From: Chionis minor
Taxonomy: Eukaryota > Chordata > Aves > Charadriiformes > Chionididae
Assembly: GCA_013398295.1 (NCBI GenBank)
Contig: VZSF01001903.1
Location: forward strand, 1-64,000
DNA length: 64,000 nt
Direction: 5' to 3'
In this document: piece by piece, positions 48,809-63,587 of the stretch
Layout: every line of letters begins with the position of its first letter
How positions within the stretch are numbered: the stretch's first letter is position 1
Made by a program: the position numbers and the translations under genes
The notes under the pieces: model-generated
Database searches by the model: none
What the model was told of the DNA's origin: nothing
Seen by the model: only the letters and a program-made list of their open reading frames with translations

Positions 48809-49500
48809 AGTCACAGGATGGTTTGGGTTGGAAGGGACCTTAAAGACCATCTAGTTCCCACCCCCTGCCCTGGGCAGGGACACCTCCCACTAGACCAGGT
48901 TGCTCCAAGCCCTGTCCAACTTGGCCTTGAACCTCCAGGGATGGGGCAGCCACAGCTTCTCTGGGCAACCCCAGCCAGGGGCTCACCTCCCTCACAGGGA
49001 AAAATTTCTCCCTAATATCTCATCCAAATCTCCCTTCTTCCAGTTTAAAACTGTTACCCCTTGTCCTATGGCTCCACTCCCTGATCCAGAGTGCCTCCCC
49101 AGCTTTCCTGGAGCCCCTTTAGGCACTGGAAGGGGCTCTTAAGATCTCCCTGGAGCCTTCTCTCCCCCAGGCTGAACCCCTCCACCTCTCCCAGTCTGTC
49201 CTCCCAGCAGAGGGGCTTCAGCCCTCCCAGCATCTCCGGGGCCTCCTCTGGCCCTGCTCCACCAGCTCCGTGTCCTTCTGCTGTCGGGACCCCCAGAGCT
49301 GGACACAGAATTCCAGGTGGGGTCTCCCTGGAGTGGAGCAGAGGGGCAGAACCCCCTCCCTCGCTCTGTTGCCCACGCTGTGGGAATGCAGCCCAGGATG
49401 TTGGTGGCTTTCCGGGCTGGTCCTTGCTCCATGCAAGCGCCCGGGGTACGCCTCGACTGTCAGCTCATCTGAGATGCTGTCTCCAGCCCCTCTGGGCAGC
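48809..49500 (-). mobile_element. CR1 LINE fragment, minus orientation
   Basis: Opens with GAGTCACAGGATGGTTTGGG and TTGGAAGGGACCTTAAAGAC, then CACTAGACCAGGTTGCTCC, and extends back through the ORF2 C-terminal region (in reverse, the ELCVQLW-like and GLFSLEK-like segments). It continues beyond GCCCAGGATGTTGGTGGC. It is the longest CR1 in the window; several indels mark it as old. Confidence 0.92.
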
Positions 49501-52500
49501 CCCTCCTGGCGGGACAAGGGTACAGAGCAACTCCCACAGCAGGCAGTTGGAGCCTGGAATCGGGATGCCCTGATGGCCACCCCTGGTTTCACGGGAGCTG
49601 GGATCCCAGGGACGGAGAGGGCAACATCCTCCATCATCCTCGTCAATCAGCCTTAGCCCTTTCCCGGTGTTTTTCGTATCTTGGGCTTAGCCTCTCCACC
49701 ACACACTGCCCTTCCCGGCCACCTCTGAGCCGCTGTTAGAGCCAGAGCTGGTCTGGTGGCACTCCTATGCACCGTCACCCCCCTGGCCAGCTCTCCCAAG
49801 GGTGTCCTGCCCATCCTGCCCCATCCTCCTGCATCCCCTCCTGCTTCCTTTGGGACAAGCTGGCAAAGGGGAGCCACCCGAAACCACGCCACCCACCCGT
49901 CTCCCTCCAGGTGCCTTCCCTTCGTCCAACCTGTTTTTCCCGTCCCTCATGTGGCAGCTGAGTTTGCAGGGGTTGTTTGTTGCCCTGCAGCTTTCCCACC
50001 CGCTCCCTGTTCCCTGAGGATCTTGGGATTTAACCAGCCCCGGGCAGGTGTCTGTCTGTCCGTGCGTGGCTCTGGTCTCCTTTTGTCCCTGGTCCACGCT
50101 GGGGCAGGGGGGATGTGACGTGGGGATGCGGTGCCACCGCGGCGGGTCAGGGCCAGTCGTGGCGAGGGATGGGAGCGGGAAATCCAGCCACTTACAGGAA
50201 ACGAGATGACCCAGGAGATGCTGGAGGAAGTTAAGCGCAGGATAAACCAGCGTGCCTTCCTCCCACGTGGCCACGCTCCTCCTCCCTGTGGCTGCACACC
50301 CGCGAAAGCCTTTCCCCTCCAGCCATGAATTTCCACCCTGAGATTCCCAAGGGGAGATTGTGGCCAAAGGACGTGTCCCATCAGGGTGAACCACCCCATC
50401 CCAGCTCCATGGAGATCCCGAAAACCGGGCATGAGCCCGGCAATTTTTAGGTCCAGGGCTGCATGCAAGGTGAGGAGGCTCAGTTTGATGGAGCAGGAGA
50501 AGGAAACCAAGCTAGAATCACTCCAGTTTCAGGGTAAAGCTTGTCCTGGCTGGATCCATCCTCCTGATGAGCCGCTCCGGGTGTCCCTGGCGACAACTCC
50601 AGCATCACGTGCTCGGCCCCGAGCGCCCCAGAGATGCTGCGCCGGGTCGTTCCCTTCTCTGCTCCCCGGGGAAAAACCCGCTAGCGAGAGCTGCTTGCTC
50701 ATGGCTATGGTCTGTTTGCAGCTGAAAGTCTTCTCTTTTTCAACATAACATTATGAAAATGAGGTTTTTCCCCCCCAGACTCCCCCCTCTATCCTTCCCC
50801 TCCAGCCCAGAACTGAATCACAGGGGGTTTCTGGGCAAGGAGTTTTTACTACTGAAATTTTCCCAACCACCTGCTGGTGGGCAGGAGCCGCCAGCTCGCA
50901 GTGAGGGTGAAATCACCGCAGGAATAAAAAGAGCTTGTCGCAAAACGCATGGAAAACCCCGTCCTTCCCAAAGGACAAGTGCGACTGGGGAGGGGGGAGC
51001 TGAGCCACGTGGCTCCATGTATGGACGCGGGAAGAAAGGAACACAGCCAGCTCCGTGCCCTTTTTCCAGCCACCAATTTGACGCTCCGCTCTCCATCCCG
51101 CTGAAGTGATGCAGTCCCGTTATTCTCCTTCCCTTGCCCAAAACGCATTCCGCTTCCAACATCACCCTGGTTGATGCCAGCCCCATCCTGGCCGGTTCCT
51201 ATCCATTCTAGGGGGGGCAGAGATGCAGAAACACTGGATGAGCCGCTCCGCCAAAACACCTTCCCTCCGCTAACCCACCGCAGGCGTGGCATTCCCAGCC
51301 CCGGGCGCCCAAGGGATGCGATGGAGGAAGAGGATTTTCCAGGGAGGACAGGGTTTCGCTGGGGCTGGGGTTGGTGTCCTGCCCCGGATCAGAAAGCTGG
51401 GGGGTTTCTCAGCGGCCTGTGGGAGGTGTGATTTGCCGGGGGGCAGGGGGGAATGTGTGACGGGGCCGGGCAGTTTGTCACCCTACTGGCTCCGGAGGCA
51501 GTGGAGGCCAGGAAAGCCCCGCAGGTGGAAAGCGAGAGCGTGATGCCCACGGATGCCACCTCCCAGCGTGGGTGGCATGGGCATAAAGGCCACCAGGGAA
51601 GGGATAGACTCTGCATTCTGGCTCATCCGAAAACAGGAGAGCGTCCAGCCAAGTGGTTCGGGCTCTGTGGGCAAGCCGCTGCCTCCGGAGGGAGGGAAAC
51701 ACCTCCTCACACCCCCATGAGGTGGATGAGCCCATGGACAAAACCCATCGGAGCGCCGTCCCCGTGGCCATGTCTGCTGGCTGGGGAAAGAGTGATGCTG
51801 AGGGTTTTCCTGCGCATTTCCTGCCCCCTCGCCCCCCAGAAAAAGTTTCCATCGGAGCCCCCCAACCGCTCGGGTTCCTGCATGCACTGCGGTGGACGGT
51901 GGTTTCCTCTGCGAGCCGCGCTCGGGGGCTGTTGGGGGGGGACGACAAACCGTCATGTTTCCTTTGTGCTGCAGAGGTGGCAGTGCCGGTGGGGAGGTGG
52001 CCTGAAAATTTGGGGACCTTCTGGGTTGGGGAATGGGGGGAGGGGGGAAACAACCTGGAGGGAGGAGGGCAGAGCCCCCGGGGAGGTTGTGCTCCCCTTG
52101 GAGATGCGGGGAAGATGCACGGAGAGCTGGAGCCCATGACCTGGCTCCCCAGGACACGGTGGGAAGGAGAAGGGTGCAGAGGTGACCCTGAGTGTGGCAG
52201 GTGGCTGTCCCCTCTTGGGGCTGGTGCTGGTGGCCGACAGGGTCACCCAGCCCCACCAGAGGGGCACAGCTTGGCCATGTGTCCCTCTGTGTCCCCTGGG
52301 CCCGCAGCTTTGTTTTTGTGCGCACCGAGGTGGCCAAATTGCTCCGGACTGACCCCATTCCCACGGCCAGAGCGGACACAGCAGGTCCCGCCCAGGACAG
52401 AGGCAGTGGCGGGGTGAAGGACAGTGGGGTGGCACTGTGTCACTATGTCCCCAGGGTGTGGGGCTGCTCCAGGGCGCACGCCGAGCTGACAGGTGCTCAG

Positions 52501-52549
52501 CCAGGGTGGGCATCTTGGTGCAGATGGTGGCAGCTGGGACAAGCTATGG

Positions 52550-54040
52550 GTGGCTGGGGCAGGAGGGGACAGACCTTGTGCCCTCGGAGGGGACAAGGAC
52601 CATGGGACAGGAGGGGACAGACCCTGGGCCCTGGGAGGGGACAAGGGTCGTGGGACAGGAGGGGACACAACATGTGTCCTAGGAGGGGACAGGGGCCCTG
52701 GAGCAGGAGGAGACAGACCCTGCCCTGGGAGGGGACAGGGACCATAGCACAGGAGGGGACAGACCCTGGGCGCTGGGAGGGGACAGGGACCATAGCACAG
52801 GAGGGAACAGCCCCTGGGCCCTGGGGAGGGGACAGGGACCATAGGACAGGAGGGGGGACAGAGACAGTGCCTGGGAGGGAACAAGGGCTATGTGGCAGGA
52901 GGGGACAAAACATGTGTCCTAGGAGAGGACAGGGACCGTTGGGCAGCAGGGGACAGAACCTGTCCTGGGAGGGGACAGGGACCCTGGAACAGGGCGGGGG
53001 GACTGAACCTGCCCTGGGAGGGGACAGGGGTCGTGGGACAGGAGGGGACAGAGACAGTGCCTGGGAGGGGACAGGGACCGTGGGGCAGGAGGGGACAGAC
53101 CCTGCCCTGGGGAGGGGACAGGGGCCATAGGACAGGAGGGGACAGACCCTGCCCTGGGAGGGGACAAGGGTCGTGAGACAGGAGGGGACACAACATGTGT
53201 CCTAGGAGGGGACAGGGGCCCTGGAGCAGGAGGAGACAGACCCTGCCCTGGGAGGGGACAGGGACCGTGGGGCAGGGGGGGACAGACCCTGCCCTGGGGA
53301 GGGGACAGGGACCGTGGGGCAGGGGGGGACAGACCCTGCCCTGGGGAGGGGACAGGGACCGTGGGGCAGGGGGGGACAGACCCTGCCCTGGGGAGGGGAC
53401 AGGGACCGTGGGGCAGGGGGGGACAGACCCTGCCCTGGGGAGGGGACAGGGACCGTGGGGCAGGGGGGGACAGACCCTGCCCTGGGGAGGGGACAGGGAC
53501 CATAGGACAGGAGGGGACACAACATGTGTCCTGGGAGGGGACGGGGACCATGGGGCAGGAGGGGACAGAACCTGCCCTGGGAAGGGACAGGGACCATAGC
53601 ACAGGAGGGGACAGACCCTGGGCGCTGGGAGGGGACAGGGACCATAGCACAGGAGGGAACAGCCCCTGGGCCCTGGGGAGGGGACAGGGACCATAGGACA
53701 GGAGGGGGCACAGACCAGATGCCCTGGGAGGGGACAAGGACCGTTGGGCAGGAGGGGACAGACCCCGCCCTGGGAGGGGACAGGGACCGTGGGGCAGGAG
53801 GGGACAGAGCAGGTGCCCTGGGAGGGGACAAGGGCCATGTGGCAGGAGGGGACCCAACATGTCACCTGGGAGGGGACAGGGACCCTGGAGCAGGAGGGGG
53901 CAGACCAGGTGCCCTGGGAGGGGACAGGGACCCTGGAGCAGGAGGGGACAGACCCTGCCCTGGGAGGGGACAGGGACCCTGGAGCAGGAGGGGACAGACC
54001 CTGCCCTGGGAGGGGACAGGGACCCTGGAGCAGGAGGGGA
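52550..54040 (+). repeat. 47-bp G-rich minisatellite array (about 32 units)
   Basis: Tandem array of a 47-bp unit built around GGGGACAGGGACC and GGGGACAGACCCTGCCCTGG. From 53264 five consecutive units recur at exact 47-bp spacing (53264, 53311, 53358, 53405, 53452) without a difference; elsewhere units diverge. A block of two to three units near 52741-52855 is repeated nearly exactly at about 53591-53706. The plus strand has four or more runs of at least three G per unit. It ends about 1.1 kb before the CYP11A1 ATG. Because 47 is not a multiple of 3 and the unit lacks stops, long open frames appear on both strands; they are not genes. Confidence 0.97.
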
Positions 54041-55089
54041 CCGGGCGGTGGCGGCAGACGGGGCAGGGGCGCCCCCCGGTGGCCGCCGCCGTTGTGGCAG
54101 CCGCGGCGCAGCCGGGCTCAGCATCCCCCGTCCCCGGGCATCCCCCGCGGGAAAAACGGGAAGCGAAGGAAGGTCGGAAACCAGGATAAACCCGGCAGAC
54201 CCCTCCTTGAGCTCCTCCTCCAGGCCTTCAAGGCCACCGCTTGTTGTCCCCCAGGGACCCTCAGGTCACCACAGGGGGAGTCCGGGGACCCACGGGAACA
54301 AGCCTGGAATCCTTCCCCCAAATCCAGGGCCGTCCCGGAGACCCCAGGGACACCCCAGGGATGCTCAGGACCAACTCCGGGGGCACCCCAAAGGGATGCC
54401 CCAGGAAGGTTCAGGGATCCCACATTGTGCACTTCCCCCCCCCTCCCCATTAAATCTCCCCCACCCCATTGATAACTGGTCACGGGTGGGGTTACCGGGC
54501 CTGGGGACAAGGCGAGGTGTCTGTCACCACACTGAGGGTGGCAGCTGTTGTCCCCAGCTCCGCGGGGGCCATCACACCCCCAAAAACCTCCCCTTCTTGG
54601 CAGGGGGGGGTGTGTGTGTGTTCGAGGCTCCTGCACTACGTGGAACAGGAAAGCCCGGGAATGGGGGGGACGGACGTTTGACCCCCAGCACCCCCCCGCC
54701 CTCGGGAGGGTGGAGGTGACACACTCCTGGCGACAGCCAGGCAGTCCCCAAGGCTGTCCCTTCCTGCAGTGACCCACCGGACCCCAGCTTTATGAAGTTT
54801 CACCCGCTCTCATTTCCCCCCTGGGTCATTTTTATCATTTATTCCGCAGACAAAACATTCCCCCCNAACGCGCCAGTGTCACCCCGTGCCGCTCAAAATT
54901 TGGGCATCACCCGGACAGTTTCCCCCTCTCCCGCCACCCCCAGCTTGGGCAAAGCTGGGAGAGGACGATGCTCTGCAAAATCCCTTTTGGGCCACACTGT
55001 GCCCCGGCGTCCGGCGGGGCCCAATGCCCTGTGTCTGTCCCCGTCCCTGGGGTGGCCGTGAACTCCCCGGGGAGGCGGGTGGGAGCATC
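54041..55089. other. CYP11A1 upstream flank
   Basis: GC-rich unique sequence between the minisatellite and the proximal promoter. A CpG-dense patch lies at about 54040-54140. An undetermined base at 54866 sits in a C run. No exon is recognised. Confidence 0.6.
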
Positions 55090-55126
55090 TCGCCTTGAGC
55101 GGGGCCGGCCGGGGCGGGGGGATAAG
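55090..55126 (+). promoter_or_regulatory. CYP11A1: CYP11A1 candidate proximal promoter (SF-1-like and TATA-like sites)
   Basis: On the minus strand 55090-55098 reads TCAAGGCGA, one mismatch from the steroidogenic factor 1 consensus YCAAGGYCA. GATAAG at 55121-55126 is a possible degenerate TATA element 43-48 bp before the ATG. Known mammalian CYP11A1 promoters carry an SF-1 site just upstream of the TATA box, and the spacing here fits that plan. The match is imperfect and unproven. Confidence 0.4.
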
Positions 55127-55168
55127 AGCGAGGCCAACCCTCGCCTCCGTCTCCCGCCGCCCGCTCCC

Positions 55169-55413
55169 ATGCTCGCCCGGGCTGCGCCCAAGCCGGCTGC
55201 CTTTCGGGGATGTCCCCTTGGCCGAGCCAGGGGGTGCCGCCGGGCCGGGGGGGCTGTCACCTCCGTGCCACCCACTCCGCGTCCCTTCAACCAGGTGCCG
55301 GGTGACTGGCGAGCCGGCTGGCTCAACCTCTACCGCTTCTGGCAGGAGGGCGGCTTGCACAACCTCCACCACATCATGGCTCGCAAGTTCCGGCAATTCG
55401 GGCCCATTTACAG
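55169..55413 (+). CDS. CYP11A1: CYP11A1 exon 1 (residues 1-81)
   Basis: Arg-rich presequence, then [20 protein letters not shown] and [15 protein letters not shown]. The mature protein probably begins shortly before the TPRPF segment. Donor GTGAGG, phase 2. Confidence 0.95.
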
Positions 55414-58400
55414 GTGAGGCAGCGTCCGGCATTCCCACCCCCCCTTCTTCCCTGCTCTCCAGCCTTCCCGCTCTGGGATGCTGCTGTTATTCCCAGCCCT
55501 GATCCAGGAGAGAAGGTGGGGTGGGGGATCAACGCCATGGTGAGGGGCGAGAAGTGAGAGCTGCTGGTACCTTGGGTATGTGGGATTTGGGGAGGAGGGG
55601 GTGGTAGGGATGGATGGGGGGTTTGCCCCCTCCCGGATCTCTGCAGGGTCCGGAGCTGACATCCCCAGGCAGAGCGGGATGGTCTCCACCCCCCCAAGCT
55701 GTTCCTGCCCTGCGCCCTGGGGGCCCGATCCTGCCTGCTGCTGAGCTGCCGCATCCCCTGGGATGGGACCTGCAGGCTGGATAAAAATCCCCAAAAAAGA
55801 GGGGCGCGACGGGGGGAGGTGGTTGATTTGGGGGTGCTGGGGGAAGGCGGTTGCTCTGAGGATCTGCGAGGGGGTGTGTGTGTGTGTGGGGGTGTGTGTG
55901 TGTGTGTTTGTGAGGTTGTGGGGCTGACACTCCCCTCATTCCGCGCCCCCGCCAGGGACAAGCTGGGTGTCTACGAGAGCGTGAACATCATCAGCCCCCG
56001 GGATGCCGCCACCCTCTTCCAGGCGGAGGGGACGCTGCCGGAGCGCTTCAGCGTGCCCCCCTGGGTGGCTTACCGCGACTACCGCAACAAGCCCTACGGC
56101 GTGCTCCTCAAGTGAGTTGGGGTCCCTAAAAATGGGGGTCCCAGGTCCTACCGCAATAGCCCCAGGGCAGTGGGAAGCAGGAGCGTCAGGAGGGTGATGG
56201 GGACCGGTGCTTTGGGGGGGTGACGTCCCCTGGGGGGGGGGGGGGGGGGGACACCTCTGACACCCCTCCTTGCCCCGTTTTGGTGTCCCGCAGGACCGGG
56301 GAGGCCTGGCGCTCCGACCGCCTGATGCTGAACAAGGAGGTGCTGTCACCACAGGTGGTGGAGGGGTTCGTGCCCCTGCTGAGTGCGGTGGGCGAGGACT
56401 TCATCCGGCGGGCGCGAGCCCAGGTGGGGAAGAGTGGCCGGGAGTGCTGGACGGCCGACTTCACCCACGAGCTCTTCCGCTTCGCCCTGGAGTGTGAGTG
56501 GTGGGGGCCGCCCGCCCCGAACCGTGGCTGAGCCCCTCCGAGACGCACCCCCTCCCCAAACGCCTCCTCACAGGAGGCCCCAGACGGGTGACACGCTGCA
56601 CTTCCCCCCTCGGTTTCATCCTCAGGGATGGGCAAACAAACTTTTCCCCCAAAGCTGTAGGGTCTAGAGGGGTGTCCTCTCTCCAGACAAGCAGAGGACA
56701 ACTCAATGCTCTTGATAAACCAGTGTTTTCCCATCTACTGGTCACCAACTGGTAGACAGCTCTACCCAGGAAGGGATGCCTCCATGGTGCCGTGATGCTC
56801 GGAGGGAGCAGGAGGCCAAGCCAGGTCCCCACAGCCACGGAAAGGCTGGAGTTGGCCACGGGAGGATGGAGGGGATGGGGACAGCGTCCCCCCTGGCCAG
56901 GTACCCCAACGGGTGCTGTGCTCACAGCCGTGTGCCACGTGCTGTACGGGGAGCGGCTGGGGCTGCTGCAGGACTTCGTGGACCCTGAGGCGCAGCGCTT
57001 CATCGACGCCGTCACCTTGATGTTCCACACCACCTCGCCCATGCTGTACGTGCCGCCCGCCCTCCTCCGCCACCTCAACGCCAAGACCTGGCGGGACCAC
57101 GTCTGGGCCTGGGATGCCATCTTCACCCAGGGTGAGTGCTCCTCCTGCCCTCACCTCCCTGCCTCGCCCAACGGCCCTTTGAGGACTCGGCTTCATGGTG
57201 CAGCCTCATCCCACCGGCGCAGAGACCTTCTCCTGCGTCCAGTCACCCAGCCCAGGGCCACCAAGGCCAGGAAGGCTCTCCACATCTGGAACCTGTGAGG
57301 TGGAGCCGTGGGGAACCACCCCAGAGCAATGAAGGGCGGATGATGGGCATGGTGTTGAGGGGAGCAGTTCTCCCAGAGGGGCTTGTGGGCTTGGAGAGCT
57401 TTCGGCACCTGGGACAACCCTCCTGCAGGTTGTCCACCCCACCGGGGCACCCTTACCCCCTGCCCTCTGTGCCCACCCAACTGCTGCCTGGTCCTGCAGC
57501 AGGGACCGCAGTCCCGGGCTGCTGCGGGGACAATGGTGACGGAAAAGCCACCGGCATGGGGAAACCATGTCCTAGGGTCCCACATCCAGTGCCTCCCTCC
57601 TCCACCGTGGCCCTGGGGGAGGGAGGCCATGCCCGCCGTGTCTCCTCAGCGGACAAATGCATACAAAACGTCTACCGGGACCTGCGGCTGCAACGCAAGA
57701 GCACCAGGGAGTACATGGGCATCCTCTGCAGCCTCATCATGCGGGACAAGCTGCCCTTGGACGACATCAAGGCCAGCGTCACCGAGATGATGGCGGGTGG
57801 GGTGGACACAGTAAGGAGCAGGCACGGTTGTCGGGCAGGGAGAAGGTGCCGGCGGGCGCCCAGCCTTGCTCCTGTGCCCCCTTTCCAGACCTCCATGACG
57901 CTGCAGTGGGCCATGTTTGAGCTGGCGCGGTCCCCGGGGGTCCAGGAGCAGCTGCGGGCAGAGGTGCTGGCTGCCAAGCGCGAGGCGGGAGGAGACAGGG
58001 TGAAGATGCTGAAAACCATCCGGCTGCTCAAAGCTGCCATCAAGGAGACGCTCAGGTGAGGAGGACCCCTCCCACCCCCCCCTCCCCGGCTGAAAAACAC
58101 ACCATCCCCTCCAAGCCCTTTCCCTCCTCAAATTGCTGGCACGTGCTAGCAGCGAGGTGGGACACAGGCGGGCCAGGCTGTCCCCAAATTCTGGTGTGTG
58201 GGACCTCTGTGTGTGTGTGTGTGTCCCTAGGCTGCACCCCGTGGCGGTCACCCTGCAGAGGTACACCACGCAAGAGGTCATCCTCCAGGACTACCGCATC
58301 CCCCCCAAGGTGAGCACGGCCACCATGTCCCAATCCACTTCAGGGGTTCTTCAGGGCCACCAGGTCCCAACCCGCTTCAGGGGTTCTTCAGGGCCACCAG

Positions 58401-59031
58401 GTCCCAACCCACTTCGGGGGTTCTTCGGGGCCACCAGGTCCCAACCCGTGGGGCTCCGGGTGGAGGTGGGACCCGAAGCGTGGCCGGGTGACACAGCGGG
58501 AGCAGCCATGGGGCTCGTCCAGGCCTGGACCTGCCCTCCGAGCGCTGGAGAAGCTGTTTTGGGGGAGCTCAGCTCCATGGGACCGATCCTTCCCCGCAGA
58601 CGCTGGTGCAGGTGGGTCTGTACGCCATGGGCCGGGATGCTGAGGTCTTCCCCAAGCCGGAACAGTTCAGCCCCCAGCGCTGGCTGGCAGCCGGCCCCAA
58701 GCACTTCAAGGGGCTGGGTTTCGGTTTCGGACCCCGCCAGTGCCTGGGGCGCCGGATCGCCGAGCTGGAGATGCAGCTCTTCCTCATGCACGTGAGCATC
58801 CCGCTGCTGGGGACGCCGGGGACTCGGCGCTGGAAGGCGCCGGGGAGGTGTCACAGGGGTGTTGGTACCTCCGGCGTTTTCCACCCGCTCTTTTCTCCTC
58901 CGTCCCAGATCCTGGAGAACTTCAAGATCGAAACCATGAGAGCGGTGGAAGTCGGGACCAAATTCGATCTCATCCTGATCCCTGACAAACCCATCTACCT
59001 GACCTTACGGCCGCTTGAGTCCCAGGCGTGA
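55169..59031 (+). CDS. CYP11A1: CYP11A1, mitochondrial cholesterol side-chain cleavage P450scc (nine exons, 508 aa)
   Basis: Join 55169-55413, 55956-56111, 56294-56493, 56928-57131, 57650-57810, 57889-58055, 58231-58309, 58600-58791, 58909-59031: 1527 nt, TGA stop. The enzyme converts cholesterol to pregnenolone with electrons from adrenodoxin, the first step of steroid synthesis, on the matrix side of the inner mitochondrial membrane. The Arg/Ala-rich N-terminus is a mitochondrial presequence. I see the I-helix AGGVDTT (317-323), the K-helix ETLR (375-378), the meander QFSPQRW and the haem loop [12 protein letters not shown] with axial Cys452. The start gives [11 protein letters not shown] and a length equal to chicken as I recall it. 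The gene spans only 3.9 kb. It converges on CCDC33. Confidence 0.97.
55873..55908 (+). repeat. Interrupted (GT)n microsatellite in CYP11A1 intron 1
   Basis: Two GT runs separated by GGGG, about 70 bp before the exon 2 acceptor. Likely length-polymorphic. Confidence 0.9.
55956..56111 (+). CDS. CYP11A1: CYP11A1 exon 2 (residues 82-133)
   Basis: Encodes [20 protein letters not shown] and [20 protein letters not shown]. The preceding intron ends just after a (GT)n stretch. Phase 2 at both ends. Confidence 0.96.
56232..56250 (+). repeat. G19 homopolymer in CYP11A1 intron 2
   Basis: Nineteen consecutive G residues, 43 bp upstream of exon 3. Such runs are prone to slippage and sequencing error, so the length is uncertain. 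Confidence 0.9.
56294..56493 (+). CDS. CYP11A1: CYP11A1 exon 3 (residues 134-200)
   Basis: Encodes the C-helix [15 protein letters not shown], whose WxxxR-type pair contacts haem propionate, and [12 protein letters not shown]. Phase 2 in, phase 1 out. Confidence 0.96.
56928..57131 (+). CDS. CYP11A1: CYP11A1 exon 4 (residues 201-268)
   Basis: Encodes [40 protein letters not shown] and [15 protein letters not shown]. Phase 1 at both ends. Confidence 0.96.
57650..57810 (+). CDS. CYP11A1: CYP11A1 exon 5, start of the I-helix motif (residues 269-322)
   Basis: Encodes [20 protein letters not shown] and the helix [13 protein letters not shown], the oxygen-activation motif completed by the first Thr of exon 6. 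Phase 1 in, phase 0 out. Confidence 0.97.
57889..58055 (+). CDS. CYP11A1: CYP11A1 exon 6 (residues 323-377)
   Basis: Begins [20 protein letters not shown] and ends AAIKETL; the Arg of ETLR is split over the junction. The intron before it is only 78 bp. Confidence 0.97.
58231..58309 (+). CDS. CYP11A1: CYP11A1 exon 7 (residues 378-404)
   Basis: Encodes [20 protein letters not shown] and DYRIPPK, the beta-1 region after the K-helix. Phase 2 in, phase 0 out. Confidence 0.96.
58327..58449 (+). repeat. 37-bp minisatellite in CYP11A1 intron 7 (about 3.3 copies)
   Basis: The unit CTTCAGGGGTTCTTCAGGGC followed by CACCAGGTCCCAACCCG repeats with a few A/G changes. It ends about 150 bp before exon 8. 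Unrelated to the 47-bp array. Confidence 0.92.
58600..58791 (+). CDS. CYP11A1: CYP11A1 exon 8, haem-binding loop (residues 405-468)
   Basis: Encodes [19 protein letters not shown] and the [20 protein letters not shown] segment with the thiolate ligand Cys452. Phase 0 at both ends. Confidence 0.98.
58909..59031 (+). CDS. CYP11A1: CYP11A1 exon 9 with stop (residues 469-508)
   Basis: Encodes [20 protein letters not shown] and [16 protein letters not shown], the C-terminal strands typical of mitochondrial P450s, then TGA. Confidence 0.97.
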   Translation: MLENFKIETMRAVEVGTKFDLILIPDKPIYLTLRPLESQA

Positions 59032-59678
59032 AGAGCCCGATCCTGGGTGACACCCAGCTGGTCCCGGTTTGGGGGACATTCCCGACAGCCTGGCAGGCGC
59101 TTGCTCCTCCTTACAGCCAGGCTCCAGCCCGGGAATGCCATTTGGGGGACGGCTGGGAAGCTTTCACGGCCACAGCCTTGGCTTGGCGCATCTCTGCCTT
59201 CGCTCCAGCCCGCTCAAGGCTGCGCTTACGCCACGGGGGGAGATAAACGGGAGCAACCCCAGCCCCGCCGCCGTCCCTGCCACCCCCAAGGGAGCGCGGG
59301 GGCGGGTGGGTGCTGCTGCACCCCTCCGGCTGCTTGGGGGGGAAAGGGGGGGACCCCAGGTCGCCCCCCAAAGGGTCACGCCGGGGACTGCGGCCGCGCT
59401 CCCCCGACACCCTCCGAAGTTTTGCTTCGCCTCTCGTTTACTTTGTAATTTCATCCCGCGAAAAAGCACTGGCTCCTTTTTGCCAAGCGTTTGGTCTCGT
59501 CATCTCTCTTTTCACTGGGCGGAGGGTAGGATGGGGGGGACGGGGGGCTGGGATCTTCTCAGGGGGGCCGTGGACATCGCCAGCAGGTTCTGGAGAATGC
59601 AGAAAGGTCTTAGAGAGCTGTAAATCCATTCCCCCACTCCCCACTCCCCTTGGGGGCATCGGCTGCTGCTGAGAGCTG
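59032..59678. other. Convergent spacer between CYP11A1 and CCDC33
   Basis: Must contain the 3' ends of both genes. No canonical AATAAA is present for either strand. Weak variants are GATAAA (plus, 59242-59247) and AGTAAA (minus, 59437-59442). The transcripts may overlap. Confidence 0.5.

Positions 59679-63587
<3,909 letters not shown>

Larger units (their letters stand above)
46510..52549. other. SEMA7A-CYP11A1 intergenic region, left part
   Basis: GC-rich DNA containing a CpG/CRE/TATA cluster (about 47560-47910), a short CCTGCCTCATTTTT tandem (48049-48112), one minus-strand CR1 (48809 to about 49500) and otherwise unique sequence. Open frames of 200-300 codons occur on both strands at 47.3-48.4 and 51.4-52.4 kb. 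They overlap in several frames, show no recognised domain and are what stop-poor GC-rich DNA produces by chance. Confidence 0.65.

Noticed and set aside
51453..52417. Open frames of 228-298 codons on both strands upstream of the minisatellite
   Set aside because: Both strands and several frames are open over the same bases, the composition is low-complexity, and nothing resembles a known protein.
52550..54040. Possible CRISPR array
   Set aside because: The units are directly adjacent with no unique spacers, the genome is eukaryotic, and no cas genes are present; this is a minisatellite.
52243..54189. Long open frames on both strands across the minisatellite, up to 401 codons, encoding Pro- or Gly-rich repeats
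   Set aside because: They are by-products of a stop-free 47-bp unit; every frame is open with a 47-residue period, and no start context, splice structure or domain is present.
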